Positions 1 to 6,614 of a stretch of 6,983 bases of DNA are shown piece after piece. The stretch covers positions 61,947 to 68,929 of the forward strand of contig DEHV01000075.1 in NCBI GenBank assembly GCA_002352105.1. Reading direction: 5' to 3'. Position 1 is the first letter of the stretch; every line of letters starts with the position of its first letter. The stretch comes from Chitinophagaceae bacterium UBA2791 (GTDB lineage Bacteria > Bacteroidota > Bacteroidia > Chitinophagales > Chitinophagaceae). The notes beneath the pieces were generated by a model, which had not been told where the DNA came from, made no database searches, and worked only from the letters and a program-made list of their open reading frames with translations. The position numbers and the translations under genes are program-made.

Positions 1-1
1 A

Positions 2-550
2 TCATTTCAGCTGGCCAGCCTCGAAACAAAGCTGGAAAAACAAGCCTGGGTCAAGAATGCCGAACTGTTTTTTGACAACAGCGGGATATTGCAGGTCAGG
101 GTTGTTCAGCGGGAGCCTATAGCGAGGATATTCACGGCTTCAGGAGAGAGCTTTTATATAGACAGCGCAGGCCATCGCCTGCCGCTATCTGATCGGGTAG
201 CCGTGAAATTACCCGTATTTACCGGCTTCCCCTCGGACGGCCGAAAGATCAAGGAGATCGACAAGCGCCTGCTCGGGGATATCAGGTTGGCCAGTCTTTT
301 TTTATCAAAGGAGCCTTTCTGGATGGCCCAGGCGGCGCAGATAGCCATTACGCATTCGCGGGAATTTGAAATGATCCCCACCGTAGGAAATCATCTGGTG
401 GAATTAGGCGATGCGTCGAACCTGGAAGAGAAGTTCGGGAGACTGATGGTGTTTTACAAGCAGGTATTGTCCAGGGCGGGCATGGATAAATATGAACGCA
501 TAAAAGTACAGTATGATAAGCAGGTGGTAGGCGTGAAGAAAAAAAGTTAA
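2..550 (+). CDS. ftsQ: Cell division protein FtsQ, C-terminal part (5' end outside window)
   Basis: This is the last 182 residues of FtsQ, the bitopic inner-membrane divisome protein whose periplasmic part links early and late division proteins. The frame is open from the first complete codon at position 2, so the true start, cytoplasmic tail and membrane helix lie upstream. The visible part begins inside the POTRA-like domain (WVKNAELFFDNSGILQVRVVQREP at about residues 17-40, followed by IARIF). The beta domain follows (GESFYIDSAGHRLPLS, then VKLPVFTGFP). The 'V.E/QREP.A.I...G..FYID..G' pattern is typical of Bacteroidota FtsQ. The TTG at 89 would be a possible start but lies inside the POTRA strand and is rejected. 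The tail is basic and ends at TAA 548-550. Its position directly before ftsA and ftsZ agrees with the usual dcw order. The identification rests on motif recognition and gene order; FtsQ sequences diverge strongly, so context carries weight. Confidence 0.9.
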   Translation, partial: SFQLASLETKLEKQAWVKNAELFFDNSGILQVRVVQREPIARIFTASGESFYIDSAGHRLPLSDRVAVKLPVFTGFPSDGRKIKEIDKRLLGDIRLASLFLSKEPFWMAQAAQIAITHSREFEMIPTVGNHLVELGDASNLEEKFGRLMVFYKQVLSRAGMDKYERIKVQYDKQVVGVKKKS

Positions 551-659
551 AGGGTAATGCGACCTGTAAGCGTAAACAAGAGGCTGAGCGATCAGCAGAG
601 CAGAATAAAAAGGAATTGATTTTTTTTAATACGGTTAATACAACAACTAAAACAGCGTC

Positions 660-2033
660 ATGAACAACGAACAACCCATTATTGTAGGTCTTGATATCGG
701 AACTACCAAGATTGCCGCTATTGCAGGGCGGAAGAATGAGTTTGGCAAACTGGAGATCATTGGTTTTGGCCGCGCCAACTCCAATGGCGTGAAGCACGGA
801 CAGGTGCTGAACATAGATGAAACCATCAGGGCCATCAGGATGGCGCTTGACAATTGTTATGCATCCAACCCGAATCTCGAAATCACGGAGGTATATGTCG
901 GTATTGCCGGTCATCATATAAAAAGTCTCCAAACCCGCGGCGATATCGTGAGGCATCAGACGGAAGAAGAGATCTCCCAGAAAGAGATCGATCAGCTTAT
1001 TGCCGATCAGTATAAAACCTATATTCCCGCCGGCGATCAGATCATCGATGTGATCCCGCAGGAGTTTACCGTGGATAATTTCCAGAACATCCCCAACCCC
1101 ATTGGATATGGAGGCGTGAAGGTCGGCGCTAATTTTCATATCATCACCGGCGACAAAAATGCTATACGCAATATTAACCGGGCGGTGGAAAAAAGCCAGC
1201 TTCGCACGAAAGACCTGGTGCTGCAGCCGCTCGCCTCGTCTGCTGCGGTAATGGGGCAGGAAGACCTGGAAGCGGGCGTGGCCATCGTGGATATCGGCGG
1301 CGGCACCACCGATCTGGCAGTATTTTATGAAGGCATACTAAAACATACGGTGGTGATACCCTTCGGCGGAGAGAACATCACCAATGATATCAAGACCGGC
1401 CTGGGCGTATTAAAAATGCAGGCCGAGCAGATGAAAGTGCAGTTTGGTTCGGCTTTGTCGAATGAGGCAAAAGCTAATGCGGTGATCACAATACCGGGGC
1501 TGCGCGGCATGCCTACCAAGGAGATCAGCGTGAAGAACCTCGCCAATATTATACAGGCCAGGATGAGCGAGATCATGGACTTTGTAACCTTTCACCTCAA
1601 ACAGGTGGGATTGGACAACAAGATGCTAAATGGCGGGATCGTGCTGACCGGCGGCGGATCGCAGTTAAAGCACCTGATACAGCTTACCGAATATGTGACC
1701 GGGCTGAATGCCAGGATCGGTTATCCCAACGAGCATCTGGCGCCGGGGCATATCGAGGAACTGGCCAAGCCCACGTATGCCACTTGTATAGGATTAATAT
1801 TAAAAGGATATAGCGATTATGAACACAATCGCAAACAGTTTGAGACCCAGTATCAGAAACTTGATGTTCCGCCGGCGCTGAAAAAACCGGTAACGCAGCA
1901 GCAGGAGGAACTGGCTGAAGAAGACAGCCAGGAAGACAAGGTCAGAAACCGTAAAGGACTGAAGGACTTCTGGGGCAAGTTTAAGGTAACCCTGATAGAC
2001 CTGTTTAAAGAAGAAGAAGATCGCGCATTGTAA
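660..2033 (+). CDS. ftsA: Cell division protein FtsA
   Basis: FtsA is an actin-fold ATPase that binds the FtsZ C-terminal peptide and tethers Z-ring filaments to the cytoplasmic membrane. The 457-residue protein has phosphate-1 motif GLDIGTTK (10-17), the FtsA-specific 1C (SHS2) subdomain at about 80-165, phosphate-2 motif DIGGGTTD (211-218) and adenosine motif GGIVLTGGGSQ (325-335). A charged, Gln/Glu-rich linker (about 390-432) leads to a C-terminal amphipathic helix (GLKDFWGKFKVTLIDLFKEE, from 433), the expected membrane-targeting sequence; seven more residues follow. The ATG at 660 puts phosphate-1 at the usual distance from the N-terminus. No Shine-Dalgarno sequence precedes it; the leader is A/T-rich, as is common in Bacteroidota. 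The gap to ftsQ is 109 bases, with no clear promoter or terminator in it, and the gap to ftsZ is 46 bases, so co-transcription is likely. Length is somewhat above the roughly 420 residues of E. coli FtsA, mainly because of the linker. Confidence 0.97.
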   Translation: MNNEQPIIVGLDIGTTKIAAIAGRKNEFGKLEIIGFGRANSNGVKHGQVLNIDETIRAIRMALDNCYASNPNLEITEVYVGIAGHHIKSLQTRGDIVRHQTEEEISQKEIDQLIADQYKTYIPAGDQIIDVIPQEFTVDNFQNIPNPIGYGGVKVGANFHIITGDKNAIRNINRAVEKSQLRTKDLVLQPLASSAAVMGQEDLEAGVAIVDIGGGTTDLAVFYEGILKHTVVIPFGGENITNDIKTGLGVLKMQAEQMKVQFGSALSNEAKANAVITIPGLRGMPTKEISVKNLANIIQARMSEIMDFVTFHLKQVGLDNKMLNGGIVLTGGGSQLKHLIQLTEYVTGLNARIGYPNEHLAPGHIEELAKPTYATCIGLILKGYSDYEHNRKQFETQYQKLDVPPALKKPVTQQQEELAEEDSQEDKVRNRKGLKDFWGKFKVTLIDLFKEEEDRAL

Positions 2034-2079
2034 GCGAAATCCGGACATTATTAATTAACTAACTCATTAATTCCGTTTT

Positions 2080-4062
2080 ATGATTCATTTCGATTTACCA
2101 AAGGAAAAATCGTCCATCATCAAGGTGATAGGCGTTGGCGGCGGCGGCAGCAATGCTGTTAATCACATGTTCAGCCAAAATATAGAAGGCGTAAACTTCA
2201 TTGTATGCAATACCGATTCGCAGGCGATAACCCAAAGCAAAGTGCCTAACCGCGTGCAGCTCGGCCCCCACCTGACCCAGGGCTTAGGGGCCGGCGCCAA
2301 TCCCGATATCGGCCGGCAGGCTACGGAAGAAAGCCTGGAAGAGATCAAAAGCATACTGGAAGTAAATACCAAAATGGCATTCATCACTGCCGGTATGGGC
2401 GGAGGCACCGGAACCGGCGGCGCGCCGATCATTGCCAAGATATGCCGCGACCTGGGTATTCTTACCGTGGGCATCGTCACCACTCCTTTTTCCTACGAGG
2501 GAAAGAAACGGCAGATGCAGGCGGAGGAAGGTATTGCGATCATGAAGCAATATGTGGACACCTTGTTGGTGATCAGCAATGATAAATTGCGCCATCAGTT
2601 TGGCAACCTGAAAATGAAGGAAGCGTTCAGCAAGGCAGACAATGTACTGGCTACCGCGGCGAAATGTATCACCGATGTGATCAACACGACCGGTCAGATC
2701 AATGTGGACTTTGCCGATGTCTGCACCGTAATGAAGAATGGCGGGGTGGCTATCCTCGGAAGCGCCGCCTGCGGAGGAGAGAACCGCGCCTTGCATACCA
2801 TTGAGGAAGCGCTCGCTTCTCCTTTGCTGAATGATAATGATATCAGGGGCGCTAAGTGGATACTGATCAATATTAATTCTGCAGAAGGAGATTACGAGTT
2901 TACGATGGATGAAGTGGAGATCATCCAGAACTACCTGCTGGAACGCGCGGGCGAGGGGACCGACGTGATCCTCGGCATGGGATACGATCCTACGCTGGAT
3001 GACAAGATCGGGATCACGCTTATTGCAACGGGATTTGAGTATAAGGATCCTTTTGGAAAGCCTGCCGCTCCAAAGCCGGAAGAGAAGAAAGACGAAAAGA
3101 TCGTATTCACCTTAAATCCCATATCCCAGGAAGAAGAACAGGAGCGCATCAAAAAAGCTTACGAAGAGAAAAAAGCCGCCGAGGCAAAGAAGGCGGCGGA
3201 AGAACACGCGGCCTTGATGGCGGAGAAAATGGCCGCCGATAAAAAGCTGCAGGAGGAAAAGCTGAGCGAAGCGTTAAAAAGCCAGGCGCAGCCCTTCGTG
3301 CAACGCCCCTTTGTAGAACCGGAACAATCCATCAGGGAATCGCTGATCCCTACGCTGAGCAGCGATAGGGATACGGAAAATAACGATACTGAAACCGGTG
3401 TTAATACGCACAATAATGATGAAAATACTGTGGAAAAGTTGGAGGCGGAAGAAACGATAGAATGGGTACTTTCGTATCCATCCGGGGAGGAAACGCCTTC
3501 TACCGCCCTATCTTTATCAGAACAATCTACGCGTACAACTCATTCTTCTGCGTCTGCAGCGTCAGGAGGATACTTGGCCAAGCCATCCAATATATATGCA
3601 GAACCGGAAGAGAAATCCAACCCAGAACCTATGCAGGAACCTGTTCCATCTGCTAGCGCTGAACCAGTAATGGAAGAAGAACCTTTCATGGAGATGCATT
3701 TAACGGAGAAGGACGAGATTCCAGCAGCGGCGGATGAGCCTGGGGCCCATCAGACACAAGATATTGTTATGGCGTCGTCATCTGCTGAGGAACCTGCTTT
3801 GCAGGACGAAGTGGAATTACAAAAACGCCGGGCAGCAGAACGAATTCAGAAATTGCGCAATCTGTCGTTCAACATCAATGCTGCCGATCCTAACAATGAG
3901 TTTGAAACTGTGCCGGCTTATATCCGCCGCAATTTGGATCTCTACAACAGCATCTCTCATGTTGAGAACTTCTATAGCAACTACGAGGTAAAAGACGACG
4001 GAAAAGATAATATCCAGATCTCCACCATCAACACATTCCTGGACGGTAAAAAACCCGATTAG
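2080..4062 (+). CDS. ftsZ: Cell division protein FtsZ with long C-terminal linker
   Basis: FtsZ is the tubulin-like GTPase that polymerises into the cytokinetic Z ring. The 660-residue protein starts MIHFDLPKEKSSIIKVIGVG, a typical Bacteroidota start. It carries the N-terminal nucleotide-binding glycine loop GVGGGGSNAV (18-27), the tubulin signature GGGTGTGGAP (107-116) and T7 catalytic loop G205..N208.D210..D213. The core ends at about 327. An unusually long extension follows: a Lys/Glu/Ala-rich, probably helical stretch (about 348-402), then a Glu/Pro/Ser-rich, probably disordered stretch (about 403-575), then a charged segment. VPAYIRRNLDL (611-621) resembles the conserved C-terminal peptide that binds FtsA and other partners, but 43 residues follow its arginine pair, ending LDGKKPD. 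Long FtsZ forms are known in Bacteroidota; E. coli FtsZ has 383 residues. No Shine-Dalgarno sequence is seen before ATG 2080. The gene ends at TAG 4060-4062, followed by two hairpins. Confidence 0.97.
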   Translation: MIHFDLPKEKSSIIKVIGVGGGGSNAVNHMFSQNIEGVNFIVCNTDSQAITQSKVPNRVQLGPHLTQGLGAGANPDIGRQATEESLEEIKSILEVNTKMAFITAGMGGGTGTGGAPIIAKICRDLGILTVGIVTTPFSYEGKKRQMQAEEGIAIMKQYVDTLLVISNDKLRHQFGNLKMKEAFSKADNVLATAAKCITDVINTTGQINVDFADVCTVMKNGGVAILGSAACGGENRALHTIEEALASPLLNDNDIRGAKWILININSAEGDYEFTMDEVEIIQNYLLERAGEGTDVILGMGYDPTLDDKIGITLIATGFEYKDPFGKPAAPKPEEKKDEKIVFTLNPISQEEEQERIKKAYEEKKAAEAKKAAEEHAALMAEKMAADKKLQEEKLSEALKSQAQPFVQRPFVEPEQSIRESLIPTLSSDRDTENNDTETGVNTHNNDENTVEKLEAEETIEWVLSYPSGEETPSTALSLSEQSTRTTHSSASAASGGYLAKPSNIYAEPEEKSNPEPMQEPVPSASAEPVMEEEPFMEMHLTEKDEIPAAADEPGAHQTQDIVMASSSAEEPALQDEVELQKRRAAERIQKLRNLSFNINAADPNNEFETVPAYIRRNLDLYNSISHVENFYSNYEVKDDGKDNIQISTINTFLDGKKPD

Positions 4063-4070
4063 CAATAGCG

Positions 4071-4103
4071 TCATGCATGCCTGTTTCGACAGGCATGCTA
4101 TGA
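4071..4103. repeat. Inverted repeat / hairpin just after ftsZ
   Basis: GCATGCCTGT (4075-4084) pairs perfectly with ACAGGCATGC (4089-4098) around a TTCG loop (4085-4088). TCAT (4071-4074) can also pair with ATGA (4100-4103) if T4099 is bulged out. It starts nine bases after the ftsZ stop codon. There is no T-run right after it on either strand, so it is not a textbook terminator. It may protect the 3' end of the mRNA, act as an auxiliary terminator, or be part of a bidirectional terminator zone. The structure is visible in the sequence; its function is inferred. Confidence 0.7.
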
Positions 4104-4144
4104 TGGGTTTATCTAAAATCTGTTATTCCTGTTTTTAGTTGTAT

Positions 4145-4173
4145 TCCCCCTGTTTCGACCAGGGGGATTTTTT
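4145..4173 (+). terminator. Rho-independent terminator of the ftsQ-ftsA-ftsZ operon
   Basis: TCCCCCTG (4145-4152) pairs with CAGGGGGA (4160-4167) around TTTCGAC, followed directly by a run of six T (4168-4173) and more pyrimidines. The GC-rich stem plus T-run is the classical intrinsic terminator layout for + strand transcription. Read on the - strand the hairpin has no T-run, so it should work mainly for ftsZ. It lies seven bases before the last base of the convergent gene on the - strand. Confidence 0.88.
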
Positions 4174-4179
4174 CTTTCG

Positions 4180-5313
4180 CTATTTATCGATTCTTCTCAG
4201 GTCCTGTTTACTCAACCAGCCGTTGATGGTGTTGCCTAGATTGTTGGTCGCGTTAACGTAGATAAAGTCTTTCGTTTCGTCCAGGGCATGTAGCTCCGCG
4301 GGAGAGAACTGGTAAATGAATGTGCCATTCAAAGCCGATGGATCGGGCTTATTGTAAAAGTTGGCTTTCGACGCGACCTTATAGACGCCCAACTGCTTTT
4401 TGTTGTTATTGCCTGTAGCAGGGGAAGTTTCCGATGCCGCAGGCTGTTGAACAGCAGGGGAGGATTGGGTCGGAGCATTCGAAACGCTTGCCACGTCGCC
4501 TTTTATGGAAAAAGAACCTTCATTTTTTGAAGCAGGGGAATTTGAAGAAGCGGCGTTCGGCACAGAAGCGCCGCCGGAAGAAGCGGGCAGGGTATTGACT
4601 GCTGCAACAGTTGTTTCAGTATTTCGTTCCGCCGGTGTTGCGGAAGCGTTTTTTTGCTGCTGGGGACTGGCAGACGGGGAACCCGCATCCTGGCTGGCAA
4701 CGGATCCGCCCTGCGCTTGATTGGGCAACGGCGCCAGCGAGGCTTCAGAAGATCGTTTATTTTCCTTTATTGCTGTTTCACCGGAAGCCTGGACAGCGCC
4801 GGGAGAGGCCTGGAGTTCAACTTTTCCCGTTGGCGGCAGCGCATTTGAAGATTGCCGATCCCTGGCAGGCGAGGCAGGCAGTGCGGCATCCCGGGTATTG
4901 TTTCCATTGGGAGCAGGCGATAACAGCTCTACAGGCGGCTTGCCCTGTATTCTTCGTAAAAATGGATAATCGGCTTTAACGATAAAGATGGAATAGAGCG
5001 CAAAAGCTCCCAGGAAAATGGCCAGGGCCAGGACCAGGTTGAAAGCTTGTTTGGAAACCTTTTTCTTGGGACGATAATAAAACGGCAACGGGGCCGGTGA
5101 TCCGGGGCCCTGTTCCTGGTGATCTCCTTCCCCTTTTAATTCGCGGATCTCTTTTTCCAATAAGCCATTAAAAAATTCCAGTTTCTCAATGGTTCTCTCC
5201 AGTTCCTTGTTTTCGCGAATTAACTTTTCATTTTCTTCCTGAAAATCGTAAGGTTTCACGCTTCGTAATTTTTTTGATGGAGCTCTCCTGTTCTCAGATT
5301 CTTCTGTTATCAT
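4180..5313 (-). CDS. Single-pass membrane protein with coiled coil, low-complexity linker and C-terminal SH3-like domain; function unknown
   Basis: I do not recognise a named family for this 377-residue protein. Residues 1-24 are polar and basic. Residues 25-62 are rich in Glu/Lys/Leu with heptad-like spacing, probably a coiled coil. A basic patch RPKKKVSK (81-88) precedes one hydrophobic helix (about 90-112, LVLALAIFLGAFALYSIFIV). By the positive-inside rule the N-terminus is cytoplasmic and the rest periplasmic. Residues 125-305 are rich in Ser, Ala, Pro, Gln and Asn and probably disordered. The C-terminal 70 residues (about 308-377) look like a small beta-rich bacterial SH3-like domain: GVYKVASKANFYNKPDPSA, then FIYVNATNN and NGWLSKQDLRRI. 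Bacterial SH3 domains often bind peptidoglycan or peptides, and this layout resembles SPOR-type division proteins without being one. It converges on ftsZ and is transcribed separately. ATG 5313 is the first in-frame start and lacks a Shine-Dalgarno sequence. That it is a real gene is likely; a cell-wall role is only inference. Confidence 0.85.
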   Translation of the reverse strand: MITEESENRRAPSKKLRSVKPYDFQEENEKLIRENKELERTIEKLEFFNGLLEKEIRELKGEGDHQEQGPGSPAPLPFYYRPKKKVSKQAFNLVLALAIFLGAFALYSIFIVKADYPFLRRIQGKPPVELLSPAPNGNNTRDAALPASPARDRQSSNALPPTGKVELQASPGAVQASGETAIKENKRSSEASLAPLPNQAQGGSVASQDAGSPSASPQQQKNASATPAERNTETTVAAVNTLPASSGGASVPNAASSNSPASKNEGSFSIKGDVASVSNAPTQSSPAVQQPAASETSPATGNNNKKQLGVYKVASKANFYNKPDPSALNGTFIYQFSPAELHALDETKDFIYVNATNNLGNTINGWLSKQDLRRIDK

Positions 5314-5324
5314 AAAAAATTGAA

Positions 5325-5348
5325 TTTCAAGGGTTATTTCAATGGTTG
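5325..5348. repeat. Two tandem 12-base units upstream of the minus-strand gene
   Basis: TTTCAAGGGTTA (5325-5336) is followed immediately by TTTCAATGGTTG (5337-5348), identical at 10 of 12 positions. The first unit also overlaps a small inverted repeat, TTGAA-T-TTCAA (5320-5330). The block lies 12-35 bases before the start codon of the minus-strand gene, in its leader. It could be an operator or leader element, but such short repeats also occur by chance. Confidence 0.4.
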
Positions 5349-5498
5349 ACGAACCTGATACCTCACGCCGCTATTGGATACGGTTACATTATCAAGAAAT
5401 AGTCCAATTTCAGCGGATTGAAAATATTTCTAATGCAATTCATCCCGACCGAAATGCCGACCCTTTCGTCAACTGCCTGAATAGTAAGATTATGCTTA

Positions 5499-5506
5499 CA
5501 AAGTTA
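5499..5506 (-). promoter_or_regulatory. Possible Bacteroidota -7 element for the minus-strand gene
   Basis: Read on the - strand this is TAACTTTG, which fits TAnnTTTG. The nearest -33-like TTTG lies only 14 bases upstream, shorter than the usual 17-23, and the implied leader is about 180 bases long. The match may be chance. Confidence 0.22.
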
Positions 5507-5544
5507 ACCATCTTTCAAGGCAAACCGCGCGCGAAACATATTTT

Positions 5545-5578
5545 TTGAAGCGTGTCCGCCGGTTTTAAGATATATTTG
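5545..5578 (+). promoter_or_regulatory. Candidate Bacteroidota promoter for the methyltransferase gene
   Basis: TATATTTG (5571-5578) is a perfect match to the Bacteroidota -7 element TAnnTTTG. A TTG (5545-5547, within TTTG 5544-5547) sits 23 bases upstream, at the long end of the accepted -33 spacing. The implied start of transcription near 5585 would give a leader of about 28 bases before the ATG at 5614. It would probably also drive vsr. Confidence 0.55.
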
Positions 5579-5600
5579 ACGCATCTCATAGAAGCCTATA

Positions 5601-5606
5601 AGGAAA
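5601..5606 (+). promoter_or_regulatory. Shine-Dalgarno-like site of the methyltransferase gene
   Basis: AGGAAA lies just upstream of ATG 5614, with nine bases between the AGGA core and the start codon. No other gene start in the window has such a site. The site supports 5614 as the start; the closer ATG at 5606 is in another frame and meets TGA after three codons. Confidence 0.45.
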
Positions 5607-5613
5607 TGTTTAT

Positions 5614-6582
5614 ATGAATAAGGAGCGCATTCGTTTCATTGATCTTTTTTGCGGCGTTGGCGGATTCCGGGTGGCCATGGAACAGTCCTGCCTGGAGAAC
5701 GGGTTGGTTCCCGAATGTGTATTTTCGTCAGACATAGATCCATTTTGCCAGGATGCTTATGAGCAAAATTTTGGCTGCCGTCCAACCGGCGATATCACCC
5801 AAACAGATCCCGCAAGTATTCCTGATCACCAGCTTCTTTTTGCCGGTTTTCCCTGTCAGCCTTTTAGCATTATCGGGCAGATGCGCGGGTTTGAAGATAC
5901 CAGGGGCACCTTGTTTTTTTATATTGCCAATATCCTGCATCACAAGAGGCCAACGGCTTTTGTGTTGGAGAATGTGAAGCAGCTGGTAGGACATAACAAG
6001 GGACAAACCTTAAAGACCATCCTGCATACCTTAAAGGAATTGGGCTATCATGTTGAGTTTGCGGTATTGAATGCGCTGCATTATGGACTTCCCCAGAAAA
6101 GGGAACGGGTCCTGATCGTAGGGCACCAGAACCCTATCGGCTTTGCTTTTCCTTCGCCTTCGACGTCCTATAAACCCTTAAAAGAGGTCCTGGAGAAAAA
6201 AGTAGATGAAAGATATTTGGCCTCCGATCTCATTGTAAAAAAAAGAAAGCAGGCGCATCAGTCGCCCTACAAACCGGCGATCTGGCATGAGAATAAATCG
6301 GGGAATATCAGTTCCTATCCTTATTCCTGCGCCTTACGCGCTAATGCTTCTTACAATTATCTGCTGGTAAACGGCGTCAGGAGGTTGACGCCGCGGGAAA
6401 TGTTCCGTTTGCAGGGCTTTCCCGACAGTTACCGGATCATTAAACATGAGGCGCAGGCCAGGAAACAAGCCGGCAATGCCGTTCCGGTGAATATGGTGAA
6501 AGCGGTTATTGATGCGCTGCTACCCCATGTGGCGCTGACATTGAAGAGAAGCGGGCAGCCGGAATCCTGCGAGACAATTTGA
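5614..6582 (+). CDS. dcm: DNA (cytosine-5-)-methyltransferase
   Basis: This enzyme transfers a methyl group from S-adenosylmethionine to carbon 5 of cytosine in a short DNA target. The 322 residues hold the conserved C5-methyltransferase motifs in order: motif I FIDLFCGVGGF (8-18, cofactor binding), motif IV GFPCQPFS (78-85, with catalytic Cys81), motif VI ENV (119-121), motif VIII QKRERV (161-166), motif IX RRLTPREMFRLQGFPDSY (256-273) and motif X QAGNAVP (285-291). All catalytic residues are present. The target recognition region between VIII and IX is short (about 190-250), so one specific target is expected, but I cannot read it from sequence. At 322 residues it is typical of small restriction-modification methyltransferases and well short of E. 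coli Dcm (472), so the symbol is a family label and not a claim of CCWGG specificity. A vsr gene follows 32 bases downstream, probably co-transcribed. No partner restriction enzyme is visible in the window. Confidence 0.95.
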   Translation: MNKERIRFIDLFCGVGGFRVAMEQSCLENGLVPECVFSSDIDPFCQDAYEQNFGCRPTGDITQTDPASIPDHQLLFAGFPCQPFSIIGQMRGFEDTRGTLFFYIANILHHKRPTAFVLENVKQLVGHNKGQTLKTILHTLKELGYHVEFAVLNALHYGLPQKRERVLIVGHQNPIGFAFPSPSTSYKPLKEVLEKKVDERYLASDLIVKKRKQAHQSPYKPAIWHENKSGNISSYPYSCALRANASYNYLLVNGVRRLTPREMFRLQGFPDSYRIIKHEAQARKQAGNAVPVNMVKAVIDALLPHVALTLKRSGQPESCETI

Positions 6583-6614
6583 TTTTTACAACAACCAAAT
6601 GATCATAGCATAAG

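Larger units (their letters stand above)
5314..5613. other. Divergent intergenic region
   Basis: These 300 bases separate the starts of the minus-strand membrane protein gene and the plus-strand methyltransferase gene, so promoters for both are expected here. A 68-codon plus-strand reading frame (5342-5548) has no recognisable motif, membrane segment or ribosome binding site, and I do not regard it as a gene. No tRNA or recognisable structured RNA was seen. The candidate promoters, the SD-like site and a short tandem repeat are listed separately. Confidence 0.6.

Noticed and set aside
89..91. TTG as the start of ftsQ
   Set aside because: The frame is open back to the window edge, and the residues before it are FtsQ-like POTRA sequence, so this is an internal codon.
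348..1139. A 263-codon open frame on the - strand across the end of ftsQ and the start of ftsA
   Set aside because: It overlaps two well-supported genes on the other strand, crosses their intergenic gap, and its translation shows no recognisable domain; it is a shadow frame.
2284..2796. A 170-codon open frame on the - strand inside ftsZ
   Set aside because: It lies fully within the conserved GTPase core coding sequence, with no domain signal of its own.
4071..4173. The repeated hairpins as a CRISPR array or an integration site
   Set aside because: There are only two units, each an inverted repeat with a different stem; no direct repeats with regular spacers and no adjacent cas, integrase or tRNA gene is seen.
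4505..4979. Several open frames on the + strand (for example 4505-4720 and 4611-4979)
   Set aside because: They are antisense to the GC-rich Ser/Ala/Pro linker of the minus-strand gene, whose composition suppresses stop codons on the other strand; translations look random.
5342..5548. A 68-codon frame in the divergent intergenic region
   Set aside because: No ribosome binding site, motif or membrane segment; it overlaps the expected promoter zone. A search for homologues would be decisive.
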